Assembly (NCBI RefSeq): GCF_001685355.1 | Contig: NZ_CP016438.1 | Span: forward strand, 10,230,001 to 10,294,000 | DNA length: 64,000 nt | Reading direction: 5' to 3' | From: Streptomyces lincolnensis | Lineage (GTDB): Bacteria; Actinomycetota; Actinomycetes; Streptomycetales; Streptomycetaceae | Part shown: positions 34,597 through 42,994 of the stretch, piece after piece | Layout: each line of letters starts with the position of its first letter | Numbering within the stretch: the stretch's first letter is position 1 | Position numbers and translations under genes: made by a program | The notes under the pieces: model-generated | What the model was told of the DNA's origin: nothing | What the model saw: the letters and a program-made list of their open reading frames with translations, nothing else | Databases searched by the model: none

Positions 34597-35070
34597 GTGA
34601 CGAAAGTCTTGATCACGGGGATGTCCGGCACCGGCAAGTCGACGGCACTCCACTCCCTGCGCCTGCGCGGGCACAGCACCGTGGATACCGATACCGACAC
34701 CTGGAGCCGCTGGGTGACCCAGCCGGACGGTTCCGCCGACTGGATTTGGCGCGAGCAGGCCATCACCGACCTGCTCGGCAGCCACGACGACGCCAGCCTT
34801 TTCGTGGCCGGCTGCAAGACCAACCAAGGCCAGTTCTATCCGCTGTTCGACCACATCGTGCTGCTGAGCGCACCCGCCGAGGTCCTGCTGGCCCGGATTG
34901 CGGCGCGGACCAACAATCCCTACGGCAAGCGGCCCGAAGAACGAGACGCCGTCCTCGACCACCTGAACACCGTCGAGCCACTGCTCCGAGCAACCGCGAC
35001 CGTCGAGATCGACGCCACCGCACCCATCGGACAAGTCGTTCGACAGCTGGAAGCACTCACCGAGCCCTAG
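34597..35070 (+). CDS. P-loop nucleotide/shikimate-kinase-like protein
   Basis: 157 residues from GTG 34597. It opens with VTKVLITGMSGTGKSTALHS, a Walker A GMSGTGKST at residues 8-16, then DTDTDTWSRW and FDHIVLLSAPAEVLLARIAA (lid region) and RTNNPYGKRPEERDAV. The pattern is that of adenylate- or shikimate-kinase-like AAA proteins common in Streptomyces. Substrate unknown. A longer frame begins 60 bases upstream but lacks conserved residues. Confidence 0.85.
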   Translation: MTKVLITGMSGTGKSTALHSLRLRGHSTVDTDTDTWSRWVTQPDGSADWIWREQAITDLLGSHDDASLFVAGCKTNQGQFYPLFDHIVLLSAPAEVLLARIAARTNNPYGKRPEERDAVLDHLNTVEPLLRATATVEIDATAPIGQVVRQLEALTEP

Positions 35071-36090
35071 CCGGCGGGCGGCGCTACCGATCGGTGAAGC
35101 GGCCGAGTCGCACAGCTGCTGTGGTCCTCAGCGACTGGGGAGTTACCTGACCGCAGCCCCGGGGAATGACCTGACCGTCGACACGCCAAACTGTGCCGGT
35201 GGGCCTGCTCGAAGGCCGGTTGTCCGGGACGGTGGAAGGTCATGCCCGATCAGCGCCCCGCTGCGGCGGCTGACCGGTGTGCCACCCGCCGCGAAAAGGC
35301 CGCACCCCGCCGTGATCCCGGCCCCGCCTCGTGCCTCCTCACCGCGATGCCCGGTCCTGCCGTGTCACATCGTCATCCGCCTGCGCCAGTCCAGCTGCCG
35401 CGGACGGTCCGTGTGCGCCTCCGCCAGCACCTCCTGCGCTGGTCTCGCCAACTGCGCGGCCGGTTGTCCACCGAGATCGGGTACGGATGGCGGGGGCCGA
35501 ACGTCGCCCGGCAGCCAGCGAGAGAACGCTCCAGGCCGGCCGCAGCCGCAGGCCGCGCCGTCCGGTTCAGCGCCGGGGCAGATGTGGGCTCACGTTCCCT
35601 CAAGGCAGCCCCGGGCCCGCTGGCGGTTGAGGTCTTTCGCCGGGTTGTTGGAGTACGGAGCCTCCGCAGGGCGACCGTGGTGCGGCGCTCGGGGTGTACC
35701 GGTGCGGGCGCCTGGGGAGGGCGGCGGGCACGGACGGTGCGGGGTTCGGGTTCGACAGGCGGGTCGTGATGTGGCTCACAGTCGTGCAATTGCACGGGTG
35801 TCGCGTGTTTGCGCAAATCGCGGCGGGCGGGGGCGTGCGCCGGTGGCGGTGCAGGTGGTGAGGGTGGCGCGCGGGGTGGCGAATTGCGGCGGGTGAGGTG
35901 GTGAATACCTGTGCGAGATTTGCTGTAACCGGAAACCTACTCTCCGTTAAAAAGTGGTGGTGAGGCGCTCTGCACGAACCCGAGGGGGAGGGTTGTTTGC
36001 TGGTGCCCAGGAGCAACGAGGCTCCAGGCACCGGCAGTTGGGATGCGCGGGGAGACCCGGCCGGTGCTGCACGAGATCGAAGGATCCACC
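35071..36090. other. Long gene-free region upstream of the sigma-factor operon
   Basis: About 1 kb with no coding-like frame. It contains the perfect 14-bp palindrome CGTGCAATTGCACG at 35783-35796, an AT-richer stretch near 35920-35950 (GTAACCGGAAACC and GTTAAAAAG) that may include the operon promoter, and an AAGGA ribosome site right before 36091. Confidence 0.45.
35783..35796. promoter_or_regulatory. 14-bp palindrome, possible operator
   Basis: CGTGCAATTGCACG is perfectly self-complementary and stands out from its GC-rich surroundings, about 295 bp before the sigma operon. The binding protein is unknown. Confidence 0.35.
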
Positions 36091-36288
36091 GTGACACTGG
36101 ACGACGTCGCCAGCCTCGTGCTGGCCTCGGCTGCCGCGGCGAGGGCGTTCGCGCCCGATGTCCGCGCCGGCATGCGGCGCCTTTTGGGTGCCGGAGTCCG
36201 CCTGGGCGCGGAAAGCCTGATCGCCCGGCAGCAGCCGGCTGCCCGCCCCGAGGCGGCCCGCCTGGACGAGGCGGGAGGAGGCCGGTGA
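36091..36288 (+). CDS. Small protein, first gene of the sigma operon
   Basis: 65 residues from GTG 36091 with AAGGA upstream. It reads VTLDDVASLVLASAAAARAF and RAGMRRLLGAGVRLGAESLI, an Ala/Arg-rich amphipathic helical protein. Its TGA overlaps the sigma-factor GTG (36285-36288), so the two are coupled. Perhaps a regulator of the sigma factor. An earlier ATG at 36043 lacks a ribosome site. Confidence 0.55.
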   Translation: MTLDDVASLVLASAAAARAFAPDVRAGMRRLLGAGVRLGAESLIARQQPAARPEAARLDEAGGGR

Positions 36289-36896
36289 CCGGACAGACCC
36301 CCGACGACGCGGGCGAGCAGGTGGTGCAGGAATCCGCCGACATGATGCCGCCGGCCTTCTGGGCCTTTCACGAGCTCTACCACCAGGCCTACTTCGAGTA
36401 CGCCTTCGTGCAGTTAGGCGACCAGGTCGCCGCCGACCAGCTGGTCGACCAGACCTTCGTGTTCCTGGCCGTGATCTGGCAGCAGGTCACCGAGCAGGAA
36501 AAACCCGAAACGCTCGCCTGGACCCTGCTGAAGGAACGCGTCGCCGCCGAACTCGAAGCCCAGGGCAAGGAGCCGGCCGCCCTGGAGACCCTGGCCTTCG
36601 AACGCGCCATCCGCGCGGCTTGTGATCCGGTCTTGGACAGCTTCCGCGCCGAGTTCCGCGCGCAGGTTACCGAACTCGAAGACTCCATGGGCCTGTATGC
36701 GGCACTGGCCCGCCTGCCGGAGCGTCAGTTTGATGTCATGGTCCTGCACTTCGCCCTCGGCTTCACCACCAAGCGGACCGCCCTCGTGATGGGCGTGTGC
36801 GAGGCCACGGTGCGCTCCACCCGCCGCGCCGCCAAGCGCCGCCTGGCCGAACAGCTGGGACTGGACTACGGCGAGGACACCGACGATGAGGAGTGA
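36285..36896 (+). CDS. Sigma-70-family (ECF-like) RNA polymerase sigma factor
   Basis: 203 residues from an overlapping GTG. Region 2 appears as FHELYHQAYFEYAFVQLGDQ then VAADQLVDQTFVFLAVIWQQ, the standard ECF pattern (DxxxAxDLVQ-xTF). Region 4 is RLPERQFDVMVLHFALGFTT then KRTALVMGVCEATVRSTRRA, a clear HTH. The C-terminal tail is acidic (DYGEDTDDEE). The downstream gene may be its anti-sigma or effector. Confidence 0.85.
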   Translation: MTGQTPDDAGEQVVQESADMMPPAFWAFHELYHQAYFEYAFVQLGDQVAADQLVDQTFVFLAVIWQQVTEQEKPETLAWTLLKERVAAELEAQGKEPAALETLAFERAIRAACDPVLDSFRAEFRAQVTELEDSMGLYAALARLPERQFDVMVLHFALGFTTKRTALVMGVCEATVRSTRRAAKRRLAEQLGLDYGEDTDDEE

Positions 36897-36903
36897 GTCC
36901 CCC

Positions 36904-37647
36904 ATGCGCCCGCAGCAGCCGCGGACCATAGACGAAGCCCTCGCCCGAGCCCGCATCCGCGAAGACGCCTACACCCCCGACCATCGCGAGGCCTCCCGCC
37001 GCCGGATCAGTGACCAGCTCCACGAACTGCGCTGGATACAGGCTCTGACCGGCCCCGCCGGTATCGTCGGCAGCGGCGGGCGCACGCCGCGCAGGGTGCC
37101 GCTGCTGCTGCACGAGCGGGCCGCGCACGACCTGCGCGCGCTGTGCCAGGGCATCATCCACGACGACGACGCCGCCCGCCGCATTGCCCGCTTCGACACT
37201 GCCCGCGACCCCGGCGGCGCCCTCGCGTTCGCCTGCCTGCTGCTGCTGGCCGATCGCGAGGAAGGCGCCCAGTTCTGGCTCCAGTTCGCCGCCGGCGGCG
37301 GCCAGGCCACCGGCGCCATCTGCCTCTACCTGATGCACCTGCGCCGCGGGGAATGGCGCGACGCCACCTACTGGGCCCGCCAGATCGAAGCTCTCGAAGG
37401 CGAACCCTGCCAGTACGCGCCCGTCGCACACGAGGTCGTCGACACCACCACCGGACTGCCCGGCGCGGGTGGCGCCCTGACGGTCTTCCTCGACCTGCCC
37501 GACAACACGGACACCGTCCCCGAAGCCGCCGTCAAGGACACCGTCGACGACCTGGCCGTGGCCCGTATCGACGGCCTGGGCCCCATCCCGCAGCCCCACG
37601 CCGGCCTCGCCCACCAGCTCGAGGACCTCATCACCATCGGCCACTGA
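36904..37647 (+). CDS. Unknown protein cotranscribed with the sigma factor
   Basis: 247 residues. ATG 36904 is preferred over 36886 because GAGGAG lies at correct spacing, formed within the end of the sigma gene. Helical repeats with YWARQIEALEGEP and FACLLLLADREEGAQFWLQF suggest a TPR-like fold; no membrane segment, so not a classical transmembrane anti-sigma factor. The last gene of the operon, followed by a perfect hairpin. Confidence 0.7.
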   Translation: MRPQQPRTIDEALARARIREDAYTPDHREASRRRISDQLHELRWIQALTGPAGIVGSGGRTPRRVPLLLHERAAHDLRALCQGIIHDDDAARRIARFDTARDPGGALAFACLLLLADREEGAQFWLQFAAGGGQATGAICLYLMHLRRGEWRDATYWARQIEALEGEPCQYAPVAHEVVDTTTGLPGAGGALTVFLDLPDNTDTVPEAAVKDTVDDLAVARIDGLGPIPQPHAGLAHQLEDLITIGH

Positions 37648-37666
37648 CCACCCCGCGGGCAGCGCC

Positions 37667-37703
37667 GTGCTGCCGCGCCCCCAGACCCCGGGCGCGGCAG
37701 CAC
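37667..37703 (+). terminator. Terminator of the sigma operon
   Basis: A perfect 14-bp stem, GTGCTGCCGCGCCC (37667-37680) with its complement (37690-37703) and a nine-base loop, 19 bases after the stop. Confidence 0.8.
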
Positions 37704-37758
37704 ACCACGGGCGTGGGCGAACGTTCCTGCGCCAGGCCACGCACCGCCCCGGAGGCGT

Positions 37759-38238
37759 CTATGTCCAGGGATGCTGCAAGAGCAGACGGCCCTCAATCAC
37801 TGCCCAGTGCACTGACCTGATCGCTGCCGGGTCGAAGTGGTACTTGCCGTTGAAGATGTCCCAGTTCTCGATGTGGCGGTAGCCGGGCTCTGGAAAGGTT
37901 GCGTCCCAGATGTAGACGTTGGGACTTCCGTCCCACTTGGCGAGGTGGCCGCCACGCAGCGGAGTCGCGGACTTCTTGCAGGCGTCCCGGTTGTGGGTTT
38001 CGATGCCGTCCCAGCTTCCCCACAGGTCGAAGTAGACCTCCGCGTCGGGGATGGAGTACAGGTAGCTCTTGGGACCGACCAGGAAGACCTCGTCCCCGTA
38101 GCCGGGCGACTTGAACCGGGTCCCCTCCCGCGGGCAGCCGGCCACAGCGTCTGGAACGGCGGTGGAGACGCCGGCGGTGGTCAGGGACAGGCCCAGAGCC
38201 AGAGCCAGGGCGAGACATGTACGACGTAAGCGTTTCAT
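37759..38238 (-). CDS. Secreted protein of unknown function
   Basis: 159 residues from ATG 38238 with the strong ribosome site AAAGGAGGA. Signal peptide: RRTCLALALALGLSLTTAGV, cleavage after STA or AVA near residue 28. The mature domain is aromatic-rich: YSIPDAEVYFDLWGSWDGIE, THNRDACKKSATPL and NVYIWDATFPEPGYRHIENW, two Cys (GCPREG and ACKKS) likely paired. It may be a carbohydrate-binding or small extracellular domain; no family is recognised. Confidence 0.75.
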   Translation of the reverse strand: MKRLRRTCLALALALGLSLTTAGVSTAVPDAVAGCPREGTRFKSPGYGDEVFLVGPKSYLYSIPDAEVYFDLWGSWDGIETHNRDACKKSATPLRGGHLAKWDGSPNVYIWDATFPEPGYRHIENWDIFNGKYHFDPAAIRSVHWAVIEGRLLLQHPWT

Positions 38239-38567
38239 GGGTGGTGATCCTCCTTTGAGGGAACGCGCACAGGACGGCCGCTCGGGCGCGTTCTGGCGAA
38301 CCTGTGGCCCGCCGGTTCTGCTTGCTCCGGCGGCCGCCGAAATCGCTCGGTGATATCCGAGGCACGCCGACGTTGGCAGGGCACTCCGATGCCCGGCAAG
38401 GAATCGCGGTCCGCTGGGATGCTGGGACGCCGCAACGCACGAGGACCGGGCGCTTTTGCCGCCTCGTTGGGACACCCGTGGGACGAAGCGCGGTGCGGCG
38501 CTGGCCACCGTCATGAGTGACCGCGGCTGCACATCATGGGCGTGGACGGGGCCGACGGTGACTGGAG

Positions 38568-38770
38568 TTGCCAAAGGCTGGCGTGCGCGTCCTCGGGCCC
38601 GGCGGCTTCGCGCTGCACAGGGGCGGCTCTTGCGCCACGATCCTGGTGGCCGTGGAAGAGCGGTGCCCGGCCGATGTGCTGCCAGGCCGGGATGCCGCGC
38701 CGCTGGCCGCCTGGCTGCGCGATCACCCCAAGGTCGAAATGATCTGCCCCGACTCAGCCGCGAATTTCCC
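38568..38770 (+). pseudogene. ISL3-family transposase fragment
   Basis: The frame reads RVLGPGGFALHRGGSCATIL then VAVEERCPADVLPGRDAAPL and AAWLRDHPKVEMICPDSAAN, matching the DDE core start of ISL3 transposases (GVDDFAxRRGxxYGTxxVD...DVLPDR...AxWLxxHPxVxVVCRDR). The first Asp is replaced (GPGGF). Both ends are missing. The rest of 38239-39044 holds no recognisable gene; AAAGGA precedes the ATG at 39045. Confidence 0.6.
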
Positions 38771-39044
38771 CAGTCCTGGTGGCCTCTGCGACTTTAGACC
38801 GTGTCTTACGTGGTGGGGCGGGTGAACTCGTCACGCCCTTCGAACACGCCGCGAGGCAGGCGCCCGCGCCCGTGTGAGATCGACGTGGTCAGGCATGAAC
38901 CGACGTCAGGCCGCGCATGGACGGAGGGCCACGCACTTCTAGACGGAAGTTATGTGCTCCTGGACGGAAGACGGATGCCCGACCGCCGACGGTCGCTCTA
39001 GCGTCGACCGCACCGATGACGGCCCGGCCCCCCAAAGGATCCTC

Positions 39045-40061
39045 ATGCCCGTAATATCCGCTCCCGCCGCACTGCCGCGGTCTCGGCACCGCTGGGTGGC
39101 CGTGGCCGGCCTGCTGATGCTGTCCCCGATCAGCGCGGAGTACCTCATCGGCTACAGCGACAGCACGAACCGGCCGCTGGAGCTGCTGGCGGGCCTGCTC
39201 ATCCTCGCGCCGCTCTACGGAACCGTCGCGGTGCTCATCCGCGAGATCACTCGGCGCACCGGTCGCGGCTGGCCCACGATCCTGCTGCTGAGCGCGGCCT
39301 TCGGGGTGATCCAGGCCGGCTTGATCGACCAGACCCTGTTCCACCACGAGATCAACCCCGATGACCCCGACTGGGCGACCCAGGCGCTGGTCACCCTCAT
39401 CCCGGGCCTGGGGGTCGATGCGGCGAGCTTGCTGAACTATGTCGGGGGGCATGTGATCTGGAGTTTCGCCGCTCCGATCGCGGTGATCGAATCCTGCGCC
39501 CCGCGCATCGCTGACCGGCGATGGCTGGGCCCCGTGGGCGTCGGCGTCATGGTGGCGCTGTGGGCGCTGGGCGCCGCGCTGATCTTCAGCGACACGTCAG
39601 CGGACTCCACCGCCGGCCCGGCGCAGCTGATCGGCGCCGCAGTGGTTGCCATCGCCCTGATCGCCGCCGCGTTCACCGTCCGGCCTGCGAGGACCCAGTC
39701 GCAGGCAAAGGCGCCGTCGTGGTGGCTGGTCGGCGGTGTCACCGGGGTCGCATGGTGTGCCAGTCAGCTGCTGCCGGCGACCTGGGTGGGGGTGGCGGTG
39801 AACGTGGTCGCCATGGTCGTACTCGGCTGGCTGCTGGTGCGCTGGTCGCGCCGCCGGGGCTGGGGCCGTCGGCACGTACTGGCCGCTGCGGGCAGTGCCC
39901 TCGTCGTCCGTGCCGGGCTGTCCTTCCTGGTCGAACCGCTCGGCGGCAACGTGGAGGGCATGGTGAAGTACGCGGTCAACGCCGCGATGCTCGGTGGTGT
40001 CGCCGTCCTTCTCCTGATGGCCGCCCACCGTCTGCGTCGACAGGAGCCGAGCGCATGCTGA
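39045..40061 (+). CDS. Multi-pass membrane protein, CPBP/abi-like context
   Basis: 338 residues with about eight to nine predicted membrane helices (AVAGLLMLSPISAEYLIGYS, PLELLAGLLILAPLYGTVAV, GVGVMVALWALGAALIFSDT). Motif-like LIDQTLFHHEINPDD and HVIWSFAAPIAVIE lie between helices. AAAGGATCC is the ribosome site. The stop overlaps the next gene (ATGCTGA at 40055-40061). Probably a membrane enzyme or transporter; no precise family. Confidence 0.7.
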   Translation: MPVISAPAALPRSRHRWVAVAGLLMLSPISAEYLIGYSDSTNRPLELLAGLLILAPLYGTVAVLIREITRRTGRGWPTILLLSAAFGVIQAGLIDQTLFHHEINPDDPDWATQALVTLIPGLGVDAASLLNYVGGHVIWSFAAPIAVIESCAPRIADRRWLGPVGVGVMVALWALGAALIFSDTSADSTAGPAQLIGAAVVAIALIAAAFTVRPARTQSQAKAPSWWLVGGVTGVAWCASQLLPATWVGVAVNVVAMVVLGWLLVRWSRRRGWGRRHVLAAAGSALVVRAGLSFLVEPLGGNVEGMVKYAVNAAMLGGVAVLLLMAAHRLRRQEPSAC

Positions 40062-41023
40062 CCGTCCGCGGCATCTCCTACCTGGTCGGTGAGGCGAGCA
40101 CCGATGACGTACGGCGGGACATGGAGGTCATCGCCCGGGATCTGCACTGCACCACGGTGATGCTCATCGGGGACGGGAAGCGGTTGATCGATGCCGCCCG
40201 CACCGCCCTCGAGTCCGGTCTCGGCGTCTACATCCGGCCCCACGTTCCCGAGCTGCCTCAGCCGAAGCTGCTGGAGCACCTGGACGCCGTCGCCGAGGCG
40301 GCCGAAGAACTCCGCCTAGAACACCCGGACCGGGTGACGCTCCTGGTCGGCAGCGAGTTCTCCCACACCGTGCCCGGCATCGTCCCCGGACCTCGCTCGT
40401 TCCTGCGCCTGAAGCTCATCGTGCGTTTCCACCGCCTGCTGCGGCGCAGGATCGACCGGCGGCTCCACCGGCTGCTCACCACCGCCGTGACCACCGCGCG
40501 GCGCCGTTTCGGCGGGCCGGTCACCTACTCCGCGGCCGGGTGGGAACACGTCGACTGGTCGCTGTTCGACCTGGTCGGCGTCAGCCTCTACCGCTCCGGC
40601 CGCAACCACACCACCTACGCAGACCGCCTGCGTACCCTGGTTCGCGACCACGACAAGCCCGTCGTCATCACCGAGTTCGGGTGCGGTGCCTTCACCGGAG
40701 CCGACCAGCGGGGCGCCGGTTCCTTCTGGATCGTCAACTGGTTTGCCGTACCCCCGCGCATCCGCGGCGACCACCCCCGCGACGAGTCCGTCCAGGCCCG
40801 CTACCTCGGTGAACTCATCGACCAGTACGACGCGGAGGGCGTGCACGGCTGCTTCGTGTTCACCTTCGCCATGCCCGACTTCCCGCATCACCACGACCCT
40901 CGTCTCGACCTCGACAAGGCCGGCTTCGGGGTCGTGGCGGTGACCGGCGACGGTGCGTGCAGACCCAAGGAGGCGTTCCACGAGGTCGCGCGGCGCTACG
41001 GCGACACAGCCGTGGAGGAATGA
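40055..41023 (+). CDS. Glycoside-hydrolase-like TIM-barrel protein (often labelled abortive-infection protein)
   Basis: 322 residues from ATG 40055, coupled to the membrane gene. It starts LTVRGISYLVGEASTDDVRR and has barrel-type segments: HVDWSLFDLVGVSLYRSGRN, then KPVVITEFGCGAF with a Glu placed like a glycosidase nucleophile, and GVHGCFVFTFAMPDFPH. This matches proteins of Streptomyces commonly annotated as abortive infection proteins, but the sequence argues for a glycoside-hydrolase fold. Cytoplasmic (no signal). Pairing with a membrane protein is notable. Confidence 0.65.
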   Translation: MLTVRGISYLVGEASTDDVRRDMEVIARDLHCTTVMLIGDGKRLIDAARTALESGLGVYIRPHVPELPQPKLLEHLDAVAEAAEELRLEHPDRVTLLVGSEFSHTVPGIVPGPRSFLRLKLIVRFHRLLRRRIDRRLHRLLTTAVTTARRRFGGPVTYSAAGWEHVDWSLFDLVGVSLYRSGRNHTTYADRLRTLVRDHDKPVVITEFGCGAFTGADQRGAGSFWIVNWFAVPPRIRGDHPRDESVQARYLGELIDQYDAEGVHGCFVFTFAMPDFPHHHDPRLDLDKAGFGVVAVTGDGACRPKEAFHEVARRYGDTAVEE

Positions 41024-41223
41024 CCGAGTGAGCGGAGCGGCCAGGCATCCAACACCGAACCCCCGAATGAGCCACGCAAACACCGCACCTCAAACCAGCG
41101 ATGCGGATCCGCGACCAACCTCGCGTGCGCACCCCAGTACTCCAGGTCGTTGCGCATCTGGTAGCCGTGCGCGCGGCCGCGTCGGCGGACGGCACCCAAC
41201 ACGAGGAGACGGATCGCGGACAT
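41000..41223 (-). pseudogene. PadR-family regulator, truncated
   Basis: Starts normally at ATG 41223 with MSAIRLLVLGAVRRRGRAHG then YQMRNDLEYWGAHA, the PadR HTH beginning. At about 41126 it switches to unrelated sequence (RWFEVRCLRGSF) and stops at 41000. The wing and dimerisation helix are lost, so it cannot bind DNA normally. It is divergent from the VOC gene and its likely operator. Confidence 0.65.
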
Positions 41224-41247
41224 GCAGGAAACTCAACCCTTCCCCTT

Positions 41248-41265
41248 CTAATCAAGTTTGATTAG
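41248..41265. promoter_or_regulatory. Palindromic operator upstream of the VOC gene
   Basis: CTAATCAAGTTTGATTAG: perfect 8-bp arms (41248-41255 and 41258-41265) with GT between. It is AT-rich, 10 bp before the GTG at 41276, between a PadR remnant and its former target. Probably the PadR site. Confidence 0.75.
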
Positions 41266-41275
41266 TGTAGTAGGT

Positions 41276-41998
41276 GTGGCTGAAAAGACGATTCCCTTGC
41301 TCCCCTGTCAGACCATCCAGCCCGTCATCGACTTCTACACGGCTCTCGGTTTCGAGGTGACCTTCCTGCAGAAGAGCCCCAATCCGTTCGCGGTTGTCGA
41401 GCGAGGCGATATCGGGCTGCAGTTCTTCGGCATGAAGAAGTACGAGCCCAGCGAGTCCTACAGCACCTGCTATGTCCTCACCGATGACGTGGACGGGCTG
41501 TACGAGGCGTTCCGGGCCGGGCTCAAGGCCGCGTACGGGAAGATCCCGAGCCGGGGCATTCCGCGGATCGGGCCGCTCAAGGACATGTCCTACGGGGTGC
41601 GGCAGTTCCTGATGACCGACCCCGGCGGCAACTGCATCCGGGTCGGGCAGCCCACCAGCGAAGACCTGCACCACCGGCCCGCCCCCAAGGAGACCTTCGC
41701 ACGAGCACTGCACAACGCCACGCTCTTCGCCGACTCCAAAGAAGACCCAGCAGGTGCGGCGAAGATCATCGACCGGGTGCTCGGGCTCGAGGGCGAGCGG
41801 CCGACACCCGCGCAGCTCGTACGCCTCCTGGTCCTGCGCGCCGACGTGGCCGGGCGGCTCGGTGACGAGACCACGGCGGTGTCCGCGCTGAAGAAGGCCG
41901 CCGCGGTCCAACTCACCGATGAGGAACGGCAGTCGGTCAGCGGCGACCTGGAGAGACTGAAGGACCTGGCGGGTTCGGAGCCGAAGCTTGAGGTGTGA
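41276..41998 (+). CDS. VOC-family protein with helical C-terminal extension
   Basis: 240 residues. GTG at 41276 is chosen over a TTG inside the operator (41258). The N-terminal VOC domain (1-120): KTIPLLPCQTIQPVIDFYTA, DIGLQFFGMKKYEPSESYST and FLMTDPGGNCIRVGQP. Then an about 90-residue helical part (EDPAGAAKIIDRVLGLEGER, TTAVSALKKAAAVQLTDEER) resembling TPR repeats. Bleomycin-resistance-like folds of this type bind small ligands. Probably leaderless and formerly controlled by the truncated PadR. Confidence 0.8.
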   Translation: MAEKTIPLLPCQTIQPVIDFYTALGFEVTFLQKSPNPFAVVERGDIGLQFFGMKKYEPSESYSTCYVLTDDVDGLYEAFRAGLKAAYGKIPSRGIPRIGPLKDMSYGVRQFLMTDPGGNCIRVGQPTSEDLHHRPAPKETFARALHNATLFADSKEDPAGAAKIIDRVLGLEGERPTPAQLVRLLVLRADVAGRLGDETTAVSALKKAAAVQLTDEERQSVSGDLERLKDLAGSEPKLEV

Positions 41999-42158
41999 CA
42001 TCTGAGCTGGATCGTCGGCCCGCCGTTCGCAGCGGTCCTTGGCGTGCTGAACCCCATCTGGCAGTCCGGCCGCCTCGTGTCCGAGGGCTGGACCTATCCA
42101 CGCGACCTCTTAGTAGGTCACGTCAGCACTGGGCAGAGCGGCGTCTAAGCTCCGTCCG

Positions 42159-42890
42159 GTGGAGACGTCCTGGATCGTCACAGTGGCCGCCCTGTGGGGT
42201 GTCGGCACGGGCCTACTGATACCGCACGCCGCATACCGGCTCTCTGTGCCGCCCGATGAGCCGTGGCGAGCGGCGTGTCCTGCCGGACACCTGTTCATCG
42301 GTGCCGGGAACGGATGGCTGGGGCGGGCCCGCTGCACCGACGGAGACTCGTACGGCCCCAGCACACCTCTCCTTGCTACTGCCTCAGCCGTGGCCTGCGC
42401 CGTATTGGCGGCCGCCGTCGGCACCCACCCCGAACTGGTGGTCTGGCTGCTACTTGTCCCAGCTGGTGTACTGCTCGCCGTCGTCGACTTCGCGGTACAC
42501 CGGCTGCCCGACATCGTCACCCTGCCGTTCGCAGTGATCACGCTTGCCCTGCTCGGCGCGGCCACGTTGCTGCCGGGTACCGACGGGCGCTGGACGACTG
42601 CGCTGTTGGGCTCCTTTGCCCTGGGGGGCAGCTACTTCGTGCTGTTCCTGCTCACCCCCCGCAGCTTCGGATTCGGCGATGTGAAACTCGCCCTCGCTCT
42701 GGGCGGGGTCCTGGGCTGGTACGGCTGGGCCATCGTCATGATCGGGACCTTCGCGGGGTACCTGTTCGGCGCGCTGTACGGCATTGCCCTCATCCTCGCG
42801 GGTCGGGCTAGCCGGACCAGCAGGATCCCGTTCGGGCCGTTTCTGCTTGCCGGGGCGTTCGCTGGCGTGCTCCTGGGCTCTCACGGCTAG
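42159..42890 (+). CDS. A24-family prepilin peptidase
   Basis: 243 residues, GTG start. Polytopic membrane protein with the two catalytic aspartates: Asp110 in LLAVVDFAVHRLPD and Asp174 in the signature FGFGDVKLALALGG. Two Cys near residues 40 and 59 (ACPAG, RARCT) suggest a degenerate N-terminal zinc region. It would cleave type IV pilin or Flp/Tad-type prepilin leader peptides; no pilin or tad genes are visible in the window. Confidence 0.85.
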   Translation: METSWIVTVAALWGVGTGLLIPHAAYRLSVPPDEPWRAACPAGHLFIGAGNGWLGRARCTDGDSYGPSTPLLATASAVACAVLAAAVGTHPELVVWLLLVPAGVLLAVVDFAVHRLPDIVTLPFAVITLALLGAATLLPGTDGRWTTALLGSFALGGSYFVLFLLTPRSFGFGDVKLALALGGVLGWYGWAIVMIGTFAGYLFGALYGIALILAGRASRTSRIPFGPFLLAGAFAGVLLGSHG

Positions 42891-42994
42891 GCCGTATGGA
42901 GAACCGGCGCCTCGCTCGCGAGAATTGTCAAGATCTGCGGATCGATGGCCGGGTGCGGGGTCTGGCCTTGGTTGGTTGTGACCGTGTAGGGCTT

